The notes below the pieces were generated by a model that saw only the letters and a list, made by a program, of their open reading frames with translations, searched no databases and was not told where the DNA came from. Below are positions 1 through 15,333 of a stretch of DNA of 64,000 bases, piece by piece. Location of the stretch: positions 56,330,984 through 56,394,983 of the forward strand of contig NC_088300.1 in the NCBI RefSeq assembly GCF_032854445.1. Direction: 5' to 3'. The DNA comes from Liolophura sinensis. Taxonomy: Eukaryota > Mollusca > Polyplacophora > Chitonida > Chitonidae. Numbering within the stretch: position 1 is the first letter of the stretch; each line of letters begins with the position of its first letter. A program made the position numbers and the translations under genes.

Positions 1-3000
1 TTGGACACTGACATGGGGCAGAACTAAGCAAGATCCAAAGCTTCTGATAAACCATCCAGCGGCCAGGCACAGCAGCCTCCACCCCTAGCTCTTTACAGCT
101 AGACACACTGACTAGAATTCATTAAGTGGTCCAGGGTCAGTGGGTTCTTTAAAGTGCCCTTAGGAGGCTCCAAGTCTACCCCACTCCACCAGTATTCCAT
201 GTGATAAGCCTGGGTAAAACACATCGCCCTTTTAACTTTCAGTCCAAATCTAATCTATAGCAAGTCTGCCTATTTTCACTAATCAACCCCCTTAATTAAC
301 CACCCATCAACACCACAACTTTTCACCCACATCAGTTTCTCTTCACAGAGCTGTTAGTCTTACATTGCATGACATATCAAAACTTAATTTTTTTTATTCT
401 AAATTCCAGATATCAGAAACATCTTGAAAGGTACTTTAAAAGCTTTTACATCATATATCCATAACCAGTTGTCCACGACATATGATGGACGAAAGAACTT
501 TCTCCATTCCTTTTCAACTCATCAACTTCATTTTACTTATTTTTTATCCCGAATTGTAGATAAAAAAATAGCACACACAAGCAACCATCAGGGTTTTGCA
601 GAAAAATATTTCAATGTTGATGAGTGTTCCAATCCCAGAGATGGTATTACTGATAGCTGTAGAGATGAGAGGGCTTAGCACTGCTGATAAAGACAGAGCT
701 CATTATGTCACAGGTCCCAAAAGGGCTGATCTCTAGAGCTGTACAAACCCCTGCCTCTTACAGCTGACACCTCCTCATCCACAAACCCACAGAGTTAATG
801 AAAACAAAATATTTGTGCTCACTGTTTACAAAGTGGACAGAACTGAGAAAATGCTGGTCAGCCTGGTCCTGGGGTCATCTGAGCCTCCCAAACACCCTGG
901 TGTCAGCACAGAGCCCTGGAAAGAACTGGCACAGGTCTACCAGACTGACCAGCTTAATTGGAGATGTGCCAGAAATGGGCACCCCAAAAGGGTATCCTGT
1001 GACTGGGTGACAGCAGTGTGTGTGTCAGGCTCCACACACAATCTCCTGCCACCCTGCCACTACAGGCCTTCACCCCTCCTTTGTCTGCCCCTAACCCCAA
1101 CTATGAAGTTTGTCTTACAACAGGATGTCAAGGTATTTCTGCTCCCTTAACTGTGGACAATACTGAACTACACCTGCCCTCTTTAAACAACTCATTCCCA
1201 AAATCACACCTGTATCAAATTAGTGTTCACACTGAACACAACTTAAATTTCCTGTTTAAAACAATCCCCAAAAACTTTTCCCCCCCCAAAATGTGTCTGT
1301 CAATGATGCTATGAGTTCTTTCAGGTTGATCAAATAATTATTGCACATGGGTTAAAAATCATCAAAAACTTTTAAGTTAACAAAATAAACCTTCAGTACA
1401 ATCACATATCATTACTTGTTTATTGTGCTTGATTGTTGTTAATCAACAAGCTGAAGATTTTTTTAAAATTTACTTGAATAATAATTTGAATACTTGGATA
1501 ACAGCTTGGTGATGTGCCATGCAATAAGTTTTCACCCTGTGCTCGTCAGTCCGATTTAAACACTTATGTTCATTCACTGTAACTGCTATTAACACATCCA
1601 CATCAATTAAAAAAAAAACAGGCATGTATTAATGTTTTGTAAATATACAAATATTACTGTAGAATGTAGAATACCAAATGTAGATTAATGCTACTACAAA
1701 TTTAGAGTTAATGTCGGGTATCTTAAACAAGGCATAATTCAATGGCACTTCATTTTATTCTTTGGCACTATAACCCAGTCAGAAATATAGTGCCCCGTGA
1801 GTGAGCAGTTTTGTGAGGCTGTTGATATTACTTTGCAAAGTCACCAGTAGTTTAAATGTGTGCTATTAGTGCAACTGGTAATATCATATATACTGAGAAA
1901 TTTAAATTTCAAAGAGGACAGAATGAGAAGAACCTCTGCGGGGTATCAAAGTTCGAAGGGCTTCATCACACATTTCAACAAAAAGTGGTCCTCAGCCAGA
2001 CCCAGTGTAAATACATATACTTATACTTAATATAATATAAGCTAATTTCCTTCCCAAAAGAAGATTATGAATGAAAGTAATATAAACTATTTGGGCTAAA
2101 ATTACATCCATTATCTTAATTTGATTTTCATGTGAAAGTTATTTTAGAGATTATTAAAAATCTCCACTGATGACCTGATTTACTCTTAGATATATTTGCA
2201 AGTTAATTACAACAGATATACCCACCAGACTGTGCCACCAGATTTAAACAAAAAAAAAAAATTATTTCAAATCGTAAAATGCTGATTTTGACTCTGGTAA
2301 GTGAACAGGGTTACCCTAAGCAAACAACTTTTTAATAGTGCCTTGCTTTTAAAAACCAGACTGCCATAATGCTTTTATGTCCCCTTAAAGCAGATGGATA
2401 GTGAGCTACATTGACAAGAGTGTAGCAGTGTGGTTTGTTCATTCAGACCAGAAACTGCCTCATCAGGAGTGCACACACAGTGGGTGGAACAAATCACAAG
2501 TCTATCTGGCTGCTGTAGGTTACACACAGAATGACCTACACACTTAGTACTACAGACAGCACTGTGTATTTTAACGCCCATCCTCTTAATGACTGCCCTC
2601 TACCAACAACTGTGTTTACACTACGGAGAGGCCTATTGCTCCTGGGGGGATGGGGCACCTCCTCTCCAGCACTATAGTCTCCATGTGACTGATCAAAGCA
2701 CGGAGCCCTCATCTCTTACACATGTGTATACACCATGCAGATCAGGCAGGTAGTTTTGACAATTGCTTCTCATTAATGGCTGAATTCTTGTCAAGATTTG
2801 ACCTTTCCCAGCCAGCTGTCGCTCAGATGCTGTCAAAACCACCCTGTTGCGCTGGCAGGAAGGCAGCCCTCTGCTCGCTCCCCGGGTTGGGTGTTGAGAC
2901 ATGAACTGAGACCAACCCTAGTCCTTGCACTTACCCAGTACCACAACACACTGGACCTTTTCGCTTATAACTGACCCTTCCTGTTTACCCCAACCTACTG

Positions 3001-4836
3001 GGCTGCACTCTCTTCTCCAATGACCCCCTACACCCCCTGATACTGACCCTCAGACCAAGGGTCAGATGAAATGCCAGCCTTCTCCCCATCTTCAAAATTA
3101 ACAACATGTCAAAATCTAGGGTAAACATCATGCTGATTCAACAATTAGGCTTAATTTATCTCCTGATGAACTGCCTCAGTACTCAACTCACTCGCCTCAG
3201 TACCAAACTCACTCCTCTCAGTACTCAACTCACTCCTCTCTGTACCAAACTCACTCCTCTCAGTACCAAACTCACTCCTCTCAGTACTCAACTCACCCCT
3301 CTCAGTACCAAACTCACTCCTCTCAGTACCCAACTCACTCCTCTCAGTGCCCCTCACTCGCCTCACTACACAACTCACTCGCTTTACTATAGAACTCACC
3401 CACCTTACTACCCAACTCACTCCTCTCAGTACCTAACTCACTCATCTCAGTATACAACTGACTCACCTCACTACCCAACTCACTCTTCTCAGAACCTAAC
3501 TCACTCTTCTCAGTACCCTACTCACTTGCCTCAGTACACAACTCACTTGCCTCAATACCCAACTCACTCCTCTCAATACCCAACTCACTCTTCTCAGAAC
3601 CTAACTCACTTGCCTCAGTACCCAACTCACTCACCTCAGTACCCAACTCACTTGCCACCCTACCCAACTCACTCGCCACCCTACCCAACTGACTCGCCTC
3701 AGTACTCAACTCACTCGCCACCCTACCCAACTCACTCGCCACCCTACCCAACTCACTCACCTCACGACCCAAATCACTCGCCCCACGTATATGTAGGCTA
3801 CACGTATAGATGGCCACAATAAATTCATGACATAGCTATGGTTCTTTCAACTGGACATCAAGTGTATTTCATTGGAATTAACATACTGATCGTTTGGAAA
3901 AACATTCCAACATTTAAGCTAGCTTTGTGTATCTACAGTTATACTACAGTGTATGCACATTTCTAGAAACATATATATGGCTACAAGAAATTAAATTAGA
4001 CGGTTTCTTAATAGGAGAATATCAAATCTTAACTTCTGGACATATTCCACAAACAGCTGTGACTTGCTTCCTCAGGTGTAAATTGACAAGGTGTTGACAA
4101 GAAACAAGGTTAAAGAATGCAGTTGTATACAATGACCTCACAAATCCCTTGTAACTATGGCTGCTCTGTGGACAATGTGGACACTAACAGTGTTATATCA
4201 GCTGAGAATGATGAACAGTGAGAATGATGAACAGTGAGTATGCTCTAACAGCTGTGCCCAGAGAGCAACAAACCCAGTCCTCTGCCAGACCCATCCATCT
4301 TGTGTCTATTAAACACTGCTAAACCAGGTGATAAATCCCAGCTTTTGATTGACAGCTCATGGCACCAGGTGTAAACATGTGTATATTTCTACAGTCACTT
4401 TTTTCTCTATTTACCCACATTGCCCAGCGTGGGGACTTGTCTGCTAATGGGTGCTGAAGTCCTCCAGATGTTGAAGTATACAAGACAGTACTAAAGACTG
4501 GCTTTTGGAACATGCTAAAACTCTATATCACTTATGCTGGGAAGTCTTTCAGTTTATACTTACATTTACACACCATAGCCTCACAAATTATAAAAGTAAT
4601 CATTTTATACCTGCGACTTCAAGTCTCCAGATGTCATTAAGAATACTTTTCCCAGACATCTCTATTTAAGCTGTTATTGTATGCCCAAATCTGGGCAGAT
4701 TATTTATGTCACTTTAAAGGACACTGAACAGAAAACCTGCTAAATTTCTTATTTATTCTGAAATAACTGATGGGTGATTAAAGTAATTAATTAAATCATG
4801 ATATCTTTTGTTATGGTTGAGGAAATCATAACTTAC
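1..4836. other. FGFRL1 intron sequence, left edge
   Basis: This should be intron downstream of the first Ig exon. I found no further Ig-domain exon. A short acidic linker exon like the one following Ig1 in vertebrates could be hidden here but I cannot point to it. The 18-bp array is the only clear feature; a short direct repeat of gagaatgatgaacagt occurs at 4205-4236. Confidence 0.5.
3166..3790. repeat. Minisatellite, 18-bp unit (tcagtacccaactcactc)
   Basis: About 34 imperfect copies of an 18-bp unit lie inside FGFRL1 intron sequence. Because 18 is a multiple of three, open frames run through it on both strands (His/Ser/Thr/Tyr/Pro-rich on plus, Glu/Ser/Leu-rich on minus). These are artefacts of the period. 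Variants fall into blocks (gtactcaactcactcctct on the left, gccaccctacccaactcac on the right). Confidence 0.9.
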
Positions 4837-5109
4837 CAACAACTCTCAAGGTGACGTTGATGCTGACACTGCCAAATCCGTTGATGGCTTTACAAACATA
4901 AAGCCCAGCATCTTCCATCACAATTTCTTTAATCTTGAGCCACTTCTGGGTGACTTTGAATCTCTCCCAGCCCTGGTGTATCAGGTACTTGTCCTTGAAC
5001 CATTGCATCAGTGCTGCTGGTTCCGCCTCTACGGGACATGGTAGTTTGATGACAGAACTCACTCTGGCAGTCACCTGTTGTGTGGCTTGTCCAACCAAGC
5101 GAGGGGGAC
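4837..5109 (-). CDS. FGFRL1: FGFRL1 exon coding the first Ig domain
   Basis: The exon is 273 bp, phase 1 at both ends, with acceptor tttcag just right of 5109 and donor GTAAGT starting at 4836. It begins GPPRLVGQA (the first Gly is completed from the previous exon). It carries the Ig cysteines (LPCPVE and LYVCKA), the core tryptophan (MQWFKD) and the family-typical IHQGWERF and NGFGS segments. The symmetric phase-1 exon is typical of mobile Ig-domain exons. Confidence 0.88.
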
Positions 5110-8100
5110 CTGAAATAAGCAGATAAAGTTAATTATGAAACAATGATGTGCAAACATGCCAGTATACAGGTTACATAATAATTTGATTGTTTGAGAAAAT
5201 ATTCAGTGACAGACACAAATTACAACTGTCAATTCATAATAATCATACAAATGTTTTGATTTGTTTGACTTGTCACGGAAGTAGATAGGTTTCTTTTCAC
5301 ATCAGTTGTACACCAGAAGATTGCTTTTCTTGACAACACCACAAGACAGATTGTCAATCTTTCATATATCCTTTGTGGGAGATACTTTTGGACAAAATTT
5401 TCATTTATCCAAGAGACAAGCATGGCACACTCTTCTCATCTGAAGACCACATTCAGATTCTTGTAATTATCAATCATTCATTGTTGCAAATGATCCGCTT
5501 ATATCAAAGTAACTGTTGATTGATAGGTTGTTTCACTTCCAACACAATTGTTATTAAAGTTTAATATTATTACAGTATACAGAGTGCTTTCTACACTGTA
5601 CATTATCGGAAATTGTCACCTTATAGGTGAGTCATACAGGACCACGAGGAACTGACTTTCCCATTTGTTTGTTTTCTTGTATGGGTTTTACAGATCAAAC
5701 AGTATAACCATGCTTCTCTGTGACAACCGTTCAGTTATTTTTAGGCTGAAGACAGTGATAGAAACTCAAACTCCAAGATTTGGTGATAACCAGACAAATC
5801 TAAACAGGAAACATAGCTGGGTATTAGCTGGATCATCTTGCTGTCTAGTAAAGCTTACTGCCATGTTAAATGTTCTGTTACTCATCACGGGTCCTAGCTA
5901 ACAGTCAGAGTATTAATCCATCCAAGCCTCAACAGCACTGCCTTACACAGGCCATATGGTAATCATTAGTGCCACTTTATCTCCATACAGGATGGGATAA
6001 GATTCACCAGTTTATCCCAACCTCAGTATACTCAAAACCATAATCATGGGAGAAAACCAAAATCTAATCAGGGAGACCTGGTGAAATCTGGACAAAATAC
6101 ATCTTTCTGGTTCTCTGGAGACTATGTTCTTCATGCCTGGCTGGCACACCTTGTCTGGCTGTACATTGGCTTCCACGCCTTTCTGGCAAGGCCAAGGGAA
6201 CTGTTATGACAGTACTAGGCTATTCCACCAGGGCACTTGTCTACCCAAACTAGACCCTCCACTTAGGCATCATTAACAAAGGTCAAGAGCCCTCAATTGC
6301 GATGTGATTCAAACTGACATATCCATGCAGGAAGTTTTTTTCTACAGAAGATAATTGCATAGAGAAATAGCCTGTCCCATGTGTTTCTCTACAGGCAGAT
6401 TAGCACTGACTAATTGTGAGGGCAACACCGATACAGTCGGAAATTCACAAACATACACAAAGTATAATTATCAATAATACAACTGCCATACAGGATGTTC
6501 TGCTTTATCCCTAACCCAGATCACAACATGATTCTCTTCGCATATAATCCCTAGATGGCCATCAGATAAACATGATGGGGATAAAGGGAAAAAGCCCACA
6601 CATAGGTAACAATATCCCAATCAATGTGCTTGTTTCTATTTCAAAGACCAATTCTCAAAAGTCTCTCTTTTTGCTATTAGTTCAACTCACCAAGTATGAA
6701 AACTTTGTATTCGTAATGCATTCAACAGTACCCCATTATTATCTGGGGATATTAATATTAAAAACTAAAATACAAGCTCACATACAAGATGTCAAGTAAA
6801 TACAGCATTTCATAAATAATATACAGTAATCCCCTGTCCTAGAAATGTGAGTAAATATAACTGGAACACCAAATAGTCAGACAAAAAAATGGATAGAGTG
6901 TGAAATAACATTCTCATTTCTCATGGGTGCTGATATTATACTGGTTATTTCTGAATTGTAACCAAAATGTATTAAGTAAATTGTGAACATGAAAGGAGAG
7001 AAAATCCATGTTCGTGTAGCTACCACCATTATTCAAAACCATCACAAGCCAAATGCCAATAGGGATTCCACGCTATCCCCATCTAGGATAAGCTAACTTC
7101 AGCATTAACAATACAAGCTCAGAAAGCCCATCTGAAGACTTTCAATGCTGGTTTTCACAGTTTTCTGCACTTTACAATGAATGGTCTATGCCTTGCCGTC
7201 CCTGAATACAATTGCTAAATTGGAAAATGGTAAGAGGCAAGGTCAAATGCTTCAGTGTTTTACAGAATAGTATCAGGAACATCATGATTGCTTGACATGG
7301 CTTTGTGGGCAGATCAACACAGCAGCCAGCAAGATAAGGAAGTCCTAGGAAAACATGTGTCATATCAGGTACAATTAAGATGAAAGCTGCCTTGTATGAA
7401 GGGCTGTCTGGGCCCCATCAGTGTTCTGGGTGCCATTGTAAGACTTCCTCCACGAGGTTCCTGACCTTCTGTCCGCTATGATGATAGAAACTGTGTGAGC
7501 TCTCCTCATTACCAAGCTCTCTGTGAGCCCAACACTCCATTATACACACAATTACCAATCAGGTATTGATGCCAGGTGAGACCAGGTAACATGTTCAACA
7601 TCAAACAGCTCTTCATCTCTGTCAGTACAGCAAATACCACCAGTTTTACCTTAATATCTGTGTCAATGTTCCCTCAGATTTTGCCTTCATGACTAATCAC
7701 AGCTCTCTGACATTACCAAACCAATATTGACAGTAATCCATTCTCCAAATACTCCAAAAATGTGATACTGTGATTTAATTGTTAGTCATGAAACATATTC
7801 TGCCATAACAAACTATAGCAAAACCTCATTTCTACATAAGTTTCATGTTGTTGTTTTGCTGACAAAAACTGATTAGAGCTTTGTTTGAGTGATTAGGTAT
7901 CTAGTGTTGTCCAACTTATATGTTTTCAAATGTTCTGGAATTTCTGATGACAAGCCAATGCAGAAGAGACATAAATGTTGGTGAACTCCAAATTTCCCAG
8001 GAAGATTTTCAAAAAAGCTGTTGGTGATTGTGTGAGACAAAGACTTGCAGGTGGAATAGATCAGGAAAGGAAGCTCAAGGAGGTAGGCAGGGAAGTAGAA

Positions 8101-11100
8101 ATGGTCTTTGGGCTGGTGATAATTGGCAACTGGTGGGGGAAGCACTGGCATCATGTGCCAACACATCCTGATTGTATGTATGACAAATCTGACCAGAAAC
8201 AAAAGATGTGTCTCTCAGCTGGACTCCATCCTGCTCCAGCTAAACAAATACACAGAGTCTCTGGGCTAGTGCTGGGATGGAGCCACATGTCAACAGGCAA
8301 GCACTGAGAACAGCTCCATATAACCCATGACTCCTGCAGACAGGAGACCAGCTAGACTGTCAAGCAGAGGCTAGTCCCTGGCTATGATTTTGTCAGACAT
8401 GCCTCTACCTAAAACAGCTCTCAGACAAATGGTACCACACTGTAGACCAGAAAGACAACAAATAAACAATGTGGAGAGGCTAGAGGTCAGAGATTATCAC
8501 TAACTGCTGCCAGATGAGACTCCCTCTTCAACCTTTGGTTATCATATGTACCATGTTCTGCACATAATCAACTGACCAAGTCCCCTTGCACAACCCATAT
8601 ATACCCTACAGCCCAATCCTACAACACATGACTTCAGATCCTTACAACAGGGCATATATAATCAACTGACCGAGTCCTCTTGCAGAACCTATGTATAACT
8701 AACAGCCCCAATCCTACAACTGAGTGTGCAACATCACATCCTTACAACACAGCATATATCCCCGGTAATCAACTGATCAAGTCCTCTTGCAGAACCTATG
8801 TATAACTAACAACGCCAATCCTATAACTGAGAGTGCAACACCACATCCTTACAACACGGCATATATCCCTGGTAATCAACTGACCAAGTCCTCTTGCAGA
8901 ACCTATGTATAACTAACAATCCCAATCCTACAACTGAGTGTGCAACACCACATCCTTACAACACGGCATATATCCCTGGTAATCAACTGACCAAGTCCTC
9001 TTGCAGAACCTATGTATAACTAACAGCCCCAATCCTACAACTGAGTGTGCAACATCACATCCTTACAACACACCATATATCCCCAGTTATCAACTGACCA
9101 AGTCCTCTTGCAGAACCTACGTATAACTAACAATCCCAATCCTACAACTGAGTGTGCAACATCACATCCTTACAACACACCATATATCCCCAGTTATCAA
9201 CTGATCAAGTCCTCTTGCAGAACCTATGTATAAGTACCAGCCCCAATCCTATAACTGAGAGTGCAACATCACATCCCTACAACACACCATATATCCCCAG
9301 TTATCAACTGATCAAGTCCTCTTGCAGAACCTATGTATAAATACCAACCCCAATCCTATAACTGAGAATGCAACATCACATCCCTACAACACAGCATATA
9401 TCCCCAGTTATCAACTGATCAAGTCCTCTTGCAGAACCTATGTATAAGTACCAGCCCCAATCCTATAACTGAGAGTGCAACATCACATCCTTACAACACA
9501 GCATATATCCCCGGTAATCAACTGATCAAGTCCTCTTACAGAACCTCTGTATAACTAACAGCTTTAATCCCACAAATGAGAGTGCAACACCGCATATATC
9601 CCCAGTAATCAACTGATCAAGTCCTCTTGCAGGACCTCTGTATAAGTACCAGCCCCAATCCTACAACTGAGAGTGCAACATCACGTCCTTACAACATAGC
9701 ATATATCCCCGGTAATCAACTGATCAAGTCCTCTTACAGAACCCCTGTATAACTAACACCTTTAATCCCACAACTGAGAGTGCAACACAGCATATTTCCC
9801 CAGTAATACACTGATCAAGTCCTCTTGCAGAACCTCTGTATAAGTACCAGCCCCAATCCTACAACTGAGTGTGCAACATCACGTCCTTACAACACAGCAT
9901 ATACCCCCAGTAATCAACTGACCAAGTCCTCTTGCAGAACCTCTGTATAACTAACAGCCCCAATCCTACAACTGAGACTGCAACATCACATCCTTACAAC
10001 ACACCATATATCCCCGGTAATGAACTGATTAAGTCCTCTTGCAGAACCTCTGTATAACTAACAGCCCCAATCCTACAACTGAGTGTGCAACACCACATCC
10101 TTACAACGCAGCATATATCCCCAGTAATCAACTGATCAAGTCCTGTTGCAGAACCTATGTATAACTAACAGCCCCCAATCCTACAACTGAGTGTGCAACA
10201 CCACATCCTTACAACGCAGCATACTGAATAGCCAGTCCTTCAGCAACTACACATATCTAACAAATTGATCACGTATTGCAGTTCATGACTCAGTATCTGT
10301 AAACTGTTTAAGTGCCATGATACAACACCACAAAGTGATTTAGATTAGCCCTATATTTTCAAACATACAGCTTTTTGCCATGGTTGTAACTCAAGAACAT
10401 GATCATGATTTTACATACATGCCCCTTACTTTGGACCTCTCTACAGCAATCTATCCTTATCTTCTTTTTCTACTACACAAACTTTTCACACACATTTCAC
10501 TTTCTTTTGATCGTTGTGTCAAAATCCCAAATGCTTGACCTACACTACTAGGAGCATCTCTGCCAAATAGATCTGATATGATGTGACTCTGTAATTCATG
10601 CTGGTCTTATGTGTCTGGCTGGTGGATGCATGTATCTACTGTCAGCGAGAATCGATGACCCCTCTCTTATGCTGCCTGTTACCACAAAACTGCTGACTAA
10701 GTGAAGCTGTACACATCATATAGCCCGATAATAAATTATACACCACAGGATTTTTATCCTGTAGAATGTTCTCTAACCTAAATATTTCAGTCACATATTT
10801 GCTGTTGAGGTAAACAATGCCAGGAAGTGTTCATGTTGTAAACTGGTGACATTTTGGGAAAAAAAGGGCGGCCCAGCCATGCTTGAGACCCAGTGAGAGT
10901 GTAGGTTTGCCCTTAACGTCAATAGCAGGGAGCAGAGGTGCTTGTTTACAGATGCTGTAAACAGTTCTCAGGGCTGTTTGTCTCCTGCCGACCTGGCCCC
11001 ATTCACATTCTCAACTCAAGGGCTTCTTTTAGAGGGCTTCCTTGTGACAGGGTCGATCACCACCCAATACCCTATTGAGGACTAACATCACTAGTTGGAA

Positions 11101-14100
11101 GGGAACAACAGAGGAAACATGCTTCAAGTTTACACTTCATAAACCCGGGCCCAGAAATTGACCTTGTCACTAATTAAGTCCCAGGAAGAAGACTTGTTCT
11201 AAAGATTCCTGAAGTGCTCTGACAGAAACCTGCAAACAGTCACTTTTCCCTCTCACACAGGACAAGAAAGTTTTCCAATAGTCTTCAGTTTATCACAATC
11301 AGGGACTCTAATGGAAAATTTACTTATGTGCAAAAGAACCTTAGAAAAGTCTTATACTCCACTGCTCTTGTATAGATTGGTCATTACTGGCATATTGATC
11401 AGGATAAGTTAACTGATTGGTACACCCTTTGCACTTTGTCTGGCCATGTACCTACTGAATACCCTTTGGAAACTCGAAAAGAGCAACCAGCTTTGTTCAG
11501 ACCAAATCTTTGAGTCTGGCAGTTCAAATGCCCCCTGCCCCCACCCCCCATCAACAAATAAACTTGCCAATAGTAGTAGCGGACACGCTAGCCCATTCAC
11601 CTGTGAGCCTTAGTAGTTTTTTATCAGACAGAAATCTTGTTCTTTGAATTCCACCCGCCTAGCCACCTGACCATGAGTAACCCTTCATATACCCTGCCAC
11701 AATCAGTCAGGATGTTTCTGCACAATTCCCACGATAAATATAACTTGTCATTGCACGTGTGCACAAGATGTGGTCTGGAAGCGCTTATATTTGTGATATA
11801 TATGAACTGTATTGTTTATGTGCTTTTGGCAAGTATTCATGGATGCCAGACACATTATATTCAGTCGTGACCGCATCTGCCATCTTCTCAGTCATACTCC
11901 AAAAGCAATAAAAAACATCGGCTACAAAACCTCAAAGTGTGAAGAGTTTTTAAACATGTGGTGTAAAAATTTTCCTCATTGATTTTTTCATTTGATGAAC
12001 TGCAGAGTTAGTTCATCTTTTTCCAATAGCATTAAGTTTATTGTTTGACAGATGCCTGACAGACGACGCAGGGGCTAACCTAAACCACACCGCTCTCCTG
12101 CCACCTAAACCAATCTATTCTTCACACCGCCCAATCACATTACTTTTTTTTTCATTGGGTTATTTTCACAATGCGACAAAGTTCTCAAGTTACATGGTCA
12201 GTTTCTGATTCTGATGGAATACATGTCCAGAGCCATTTTAATACACACCACACCCCAGCTCCACCCCACCAAACCCCGTCAACCCCTCCCCCTTCCTCAG
12301 CAATCAATCATCCATATGGCCAACCACTTGACATTCAATTAACGCTTTGGGTAAATTTGTTTCAGTTTCTAAGAAAAATGTTCCCTCTCCCCCCCCACCC
12401 CCCCAAAAAAAATAGAGGAAAAGAAGGTGTAATCAAGCTTTGTGGCTGGAGATCACTTGATATAGCTGAATGAGACTTGTAAAGTTAGACTGGTGTTGCT
12501 GAACCCTAGATCCATCCCATCTGACCACTAGTGAAGGGACAGGGGTCAAAGATGGGAACAGAGCTCACAGGGACAGAGGACAATGATGATTGGACAATTA
12601 CAGGATTTGAAAAGAGAGGGAGGAAAAGGAAGAAATGTGCCCCAGGCAGTTCACTTTCCATCTAAATTTGCCACACTTTACATTACCACTTTATTGGCCA
12701 CTGTCCATGACAGAGGGGACATTGCTGCAGATGTCTGCTGTTTTGGACACCAGCCTCACTGCACAAACACCAGCGGCAAGTAAGATTGCATGTCTGATGT
12801 CGTGGGAGAATGCATCATCTGGAAGAGCCTGCGGCCAGCGGACATGTCCGTCTGATGAGGCGGCCCATCTCAAGTCAATCGCTGGGTGTAACACTTTCCA
12901 TGTCCGTCACTGGAAACCAGCCCGATATTTATGAAGACAAAAAGTGTTGGCACTTGAGGGGAACAACGGAGCACTTGTAATGGTGCGGGTTAGTGAAGGC
13001 CCCAAGGCCATCAAGTAATGACAGTCAGCCCCCCTGACAGACTCACTAATGACTCCAGCCCACCGACAAAAACCCCATCAACTGTAATCACATTTACTGG
13101 CGATCCTTCGCAAAAACTGATATGCTCAACTGAAAATTGCAGTTTGTCGGCAATCTGTGTAGAGAGAAATTTCCAATTTCAACATGATAGAGCAATTATG
13201 TCTGCTTTCATAAAATTACATTGGAAGATGAAGACTATAAAGCCATTGTGAGACAAAGACAGTTTCAGCTTTTGCAGTGTAGATTGTCAAAAGCCCTGAT
13301 TTCTTCTCCACATTCAAGAAGTTGGTCAATCTCTCATTATCTTCTAATGTATGCTGATGGGTAAATATGAGTTCAGCTCTTCATTCCAAACTGCTCATGG
13401 CTTACTCTTTTTTTTTTTTTTTGAAAAATGTTCAAAATTTACACAAGTCTGTTTCTGCTTGTCATTTTTCCTGACCTGATCTGGCTCAACATCCTTCACA
13501 AGCTCCAGCTTTATTTTAACAAGCTTTAATCAAATGACCAAACATCTGTAAAAAAAAAATGTTCACTTCTAATTCTTGTGATAAAAGTGTTATTACATCA
13601 CAGAAGTTTTGCAGGCTGAATTTTGACCTCAGTTTTCTTTCTTTTTGTATCCAGCTCATGCATGACATCATTCATTCTGGGCCGAAAACTACAATAATTA
13701 AATTGATTAATTTTCAGAGCCTTGTACTGCCACCCAGTGTGTGCCATCGTGAAACAAATAAGTTCATAAGGTTTATTTTCTCACTGTGCTCTTACACTTC
13801 TCACATTTATTTTCTTTCTTTGCACACAGCTGCAATGTGAGTTTTCAAATATGGTAAAGAACTGTGCATGGCTTGTACAGCAAACACAGACGTTATTGTC
13901 AAAGCTCTGAGTCAACCCCTGATTCTACAATTAATCTGTGGTCACTTATTGAGCTGAGCTCTGCTCCAACTAGTTCAGTACACTCGCTTAATCAACAAAA
14001 ACTGCCTGAGCATTGCACAGGACTCCACTGAAAATATGTACCATGACCAACAGAGGTGTATGCGCAGACCTCCATTCATGACTTTCTCGGGGTTTCAGCG

Positions 14101-15279
14101 CAGTCCAGTTTGTTTCCTCTCTGACTCGTTCCTGCAGGCATGTACCTGGCCGCTGTACCTGGGCCTCTGTGGCTGTGGCTGTGGCCCTAGGCCAAGTCAA
14201 CCCTAGAGGGCCTCGCCTGGCTACGTTTACCTGTGCTCTTATACAGCCCATGCTCCGCTCTCACAACATAACAGGCGATTACCTTGGTCTGTCTCTTAAA
14301 TACTGGCCACATGTCCCCTAAATACTACCACACATCTTTACCCAAAGCTTTTTCAAATGTAGTTGTACCCTAACTCCTTAATTCAGTGCAATTCGTGCAT
14401 GTTTTTAATTTGATCTGAGACAAAATTACATTTTTTAGGGCTTCACAGAAATTATAACTTTACTTTGAGCTTGAATAAATATCTTGCAAAAAATGTGAAA
14501 TGATTGAAGAATTACAATACACCATGAACCTCATTCTTCCAGGAATACTGAAGGTAATATATTCATCCATTTTACACAGTTACAAATAAAACTCCTTTGC
14601 CTATCATTATTCTGCAATACAGAGCTCTAAAAACATGTTTTTTTTTCAAATCTCATTCCAAATCAATTTAAAAAAAAAAAAAAAACAAACCAAAAAAAAA
14701 AAAACACATACACACACTGAAATGAACCAAATGACCTTGCTATTTGTCATTTTTTTTCTCTCCAAGGCTCTCAGAAGGCTGTTAAAATCAATATATCTAT
14801 ACTGTAATTCAAACATGATTTTTGTTACTGTAAATCATTTCCATTTTATGCATATATCTGACAAGTGTATTGTCAGTTCTACAAGTAACAGGCCAGGATA
14901 GAACAAGTACAAACTGGTGATACCTGGTCGTAACCTTGTCACTGCAGAAATCTCTTTAATGACTCTAATGTACTGGAAAGGGCTCTATCACAGCCAGGCT
15001 TAATTAAGGTAGACCTCGTTTAGAACATGCCTAGGTAAATAGTTCTGGGATTAGTCTAAGGCTGAGAAAATCTTTGCTATTTACAGACAGGTGGTAGGCT
15101 GACAGTATCTCCCCTATTGATTAAACTTACATCTGTGTGTATCTAAGTTCTTCTACATAAACCTGTATGGATTTCTCTGTACAAAACTACATGAGTACTA
15201 CCACAAATCATTCTGCAATATGTCTGAATCTTTAAACATTACCAGTATTTTGTACACATTTTCAAACAAACTTCAGGTT

Positions 15280-15333
<54 letters not shown>

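Noticed and set aside
3106-3822. 238-codon open frame, Thr/Pro/His/Tyr-rich
   Set aside because: It is the 18-bp minisatellite read in frame; the opposite strand is equally open and no gene structure surrounds it.
8565-10226. CRISPR-like array
   Set aside because: The whole 107-bp unit repeats without unique spacers, and this is animal DNA.
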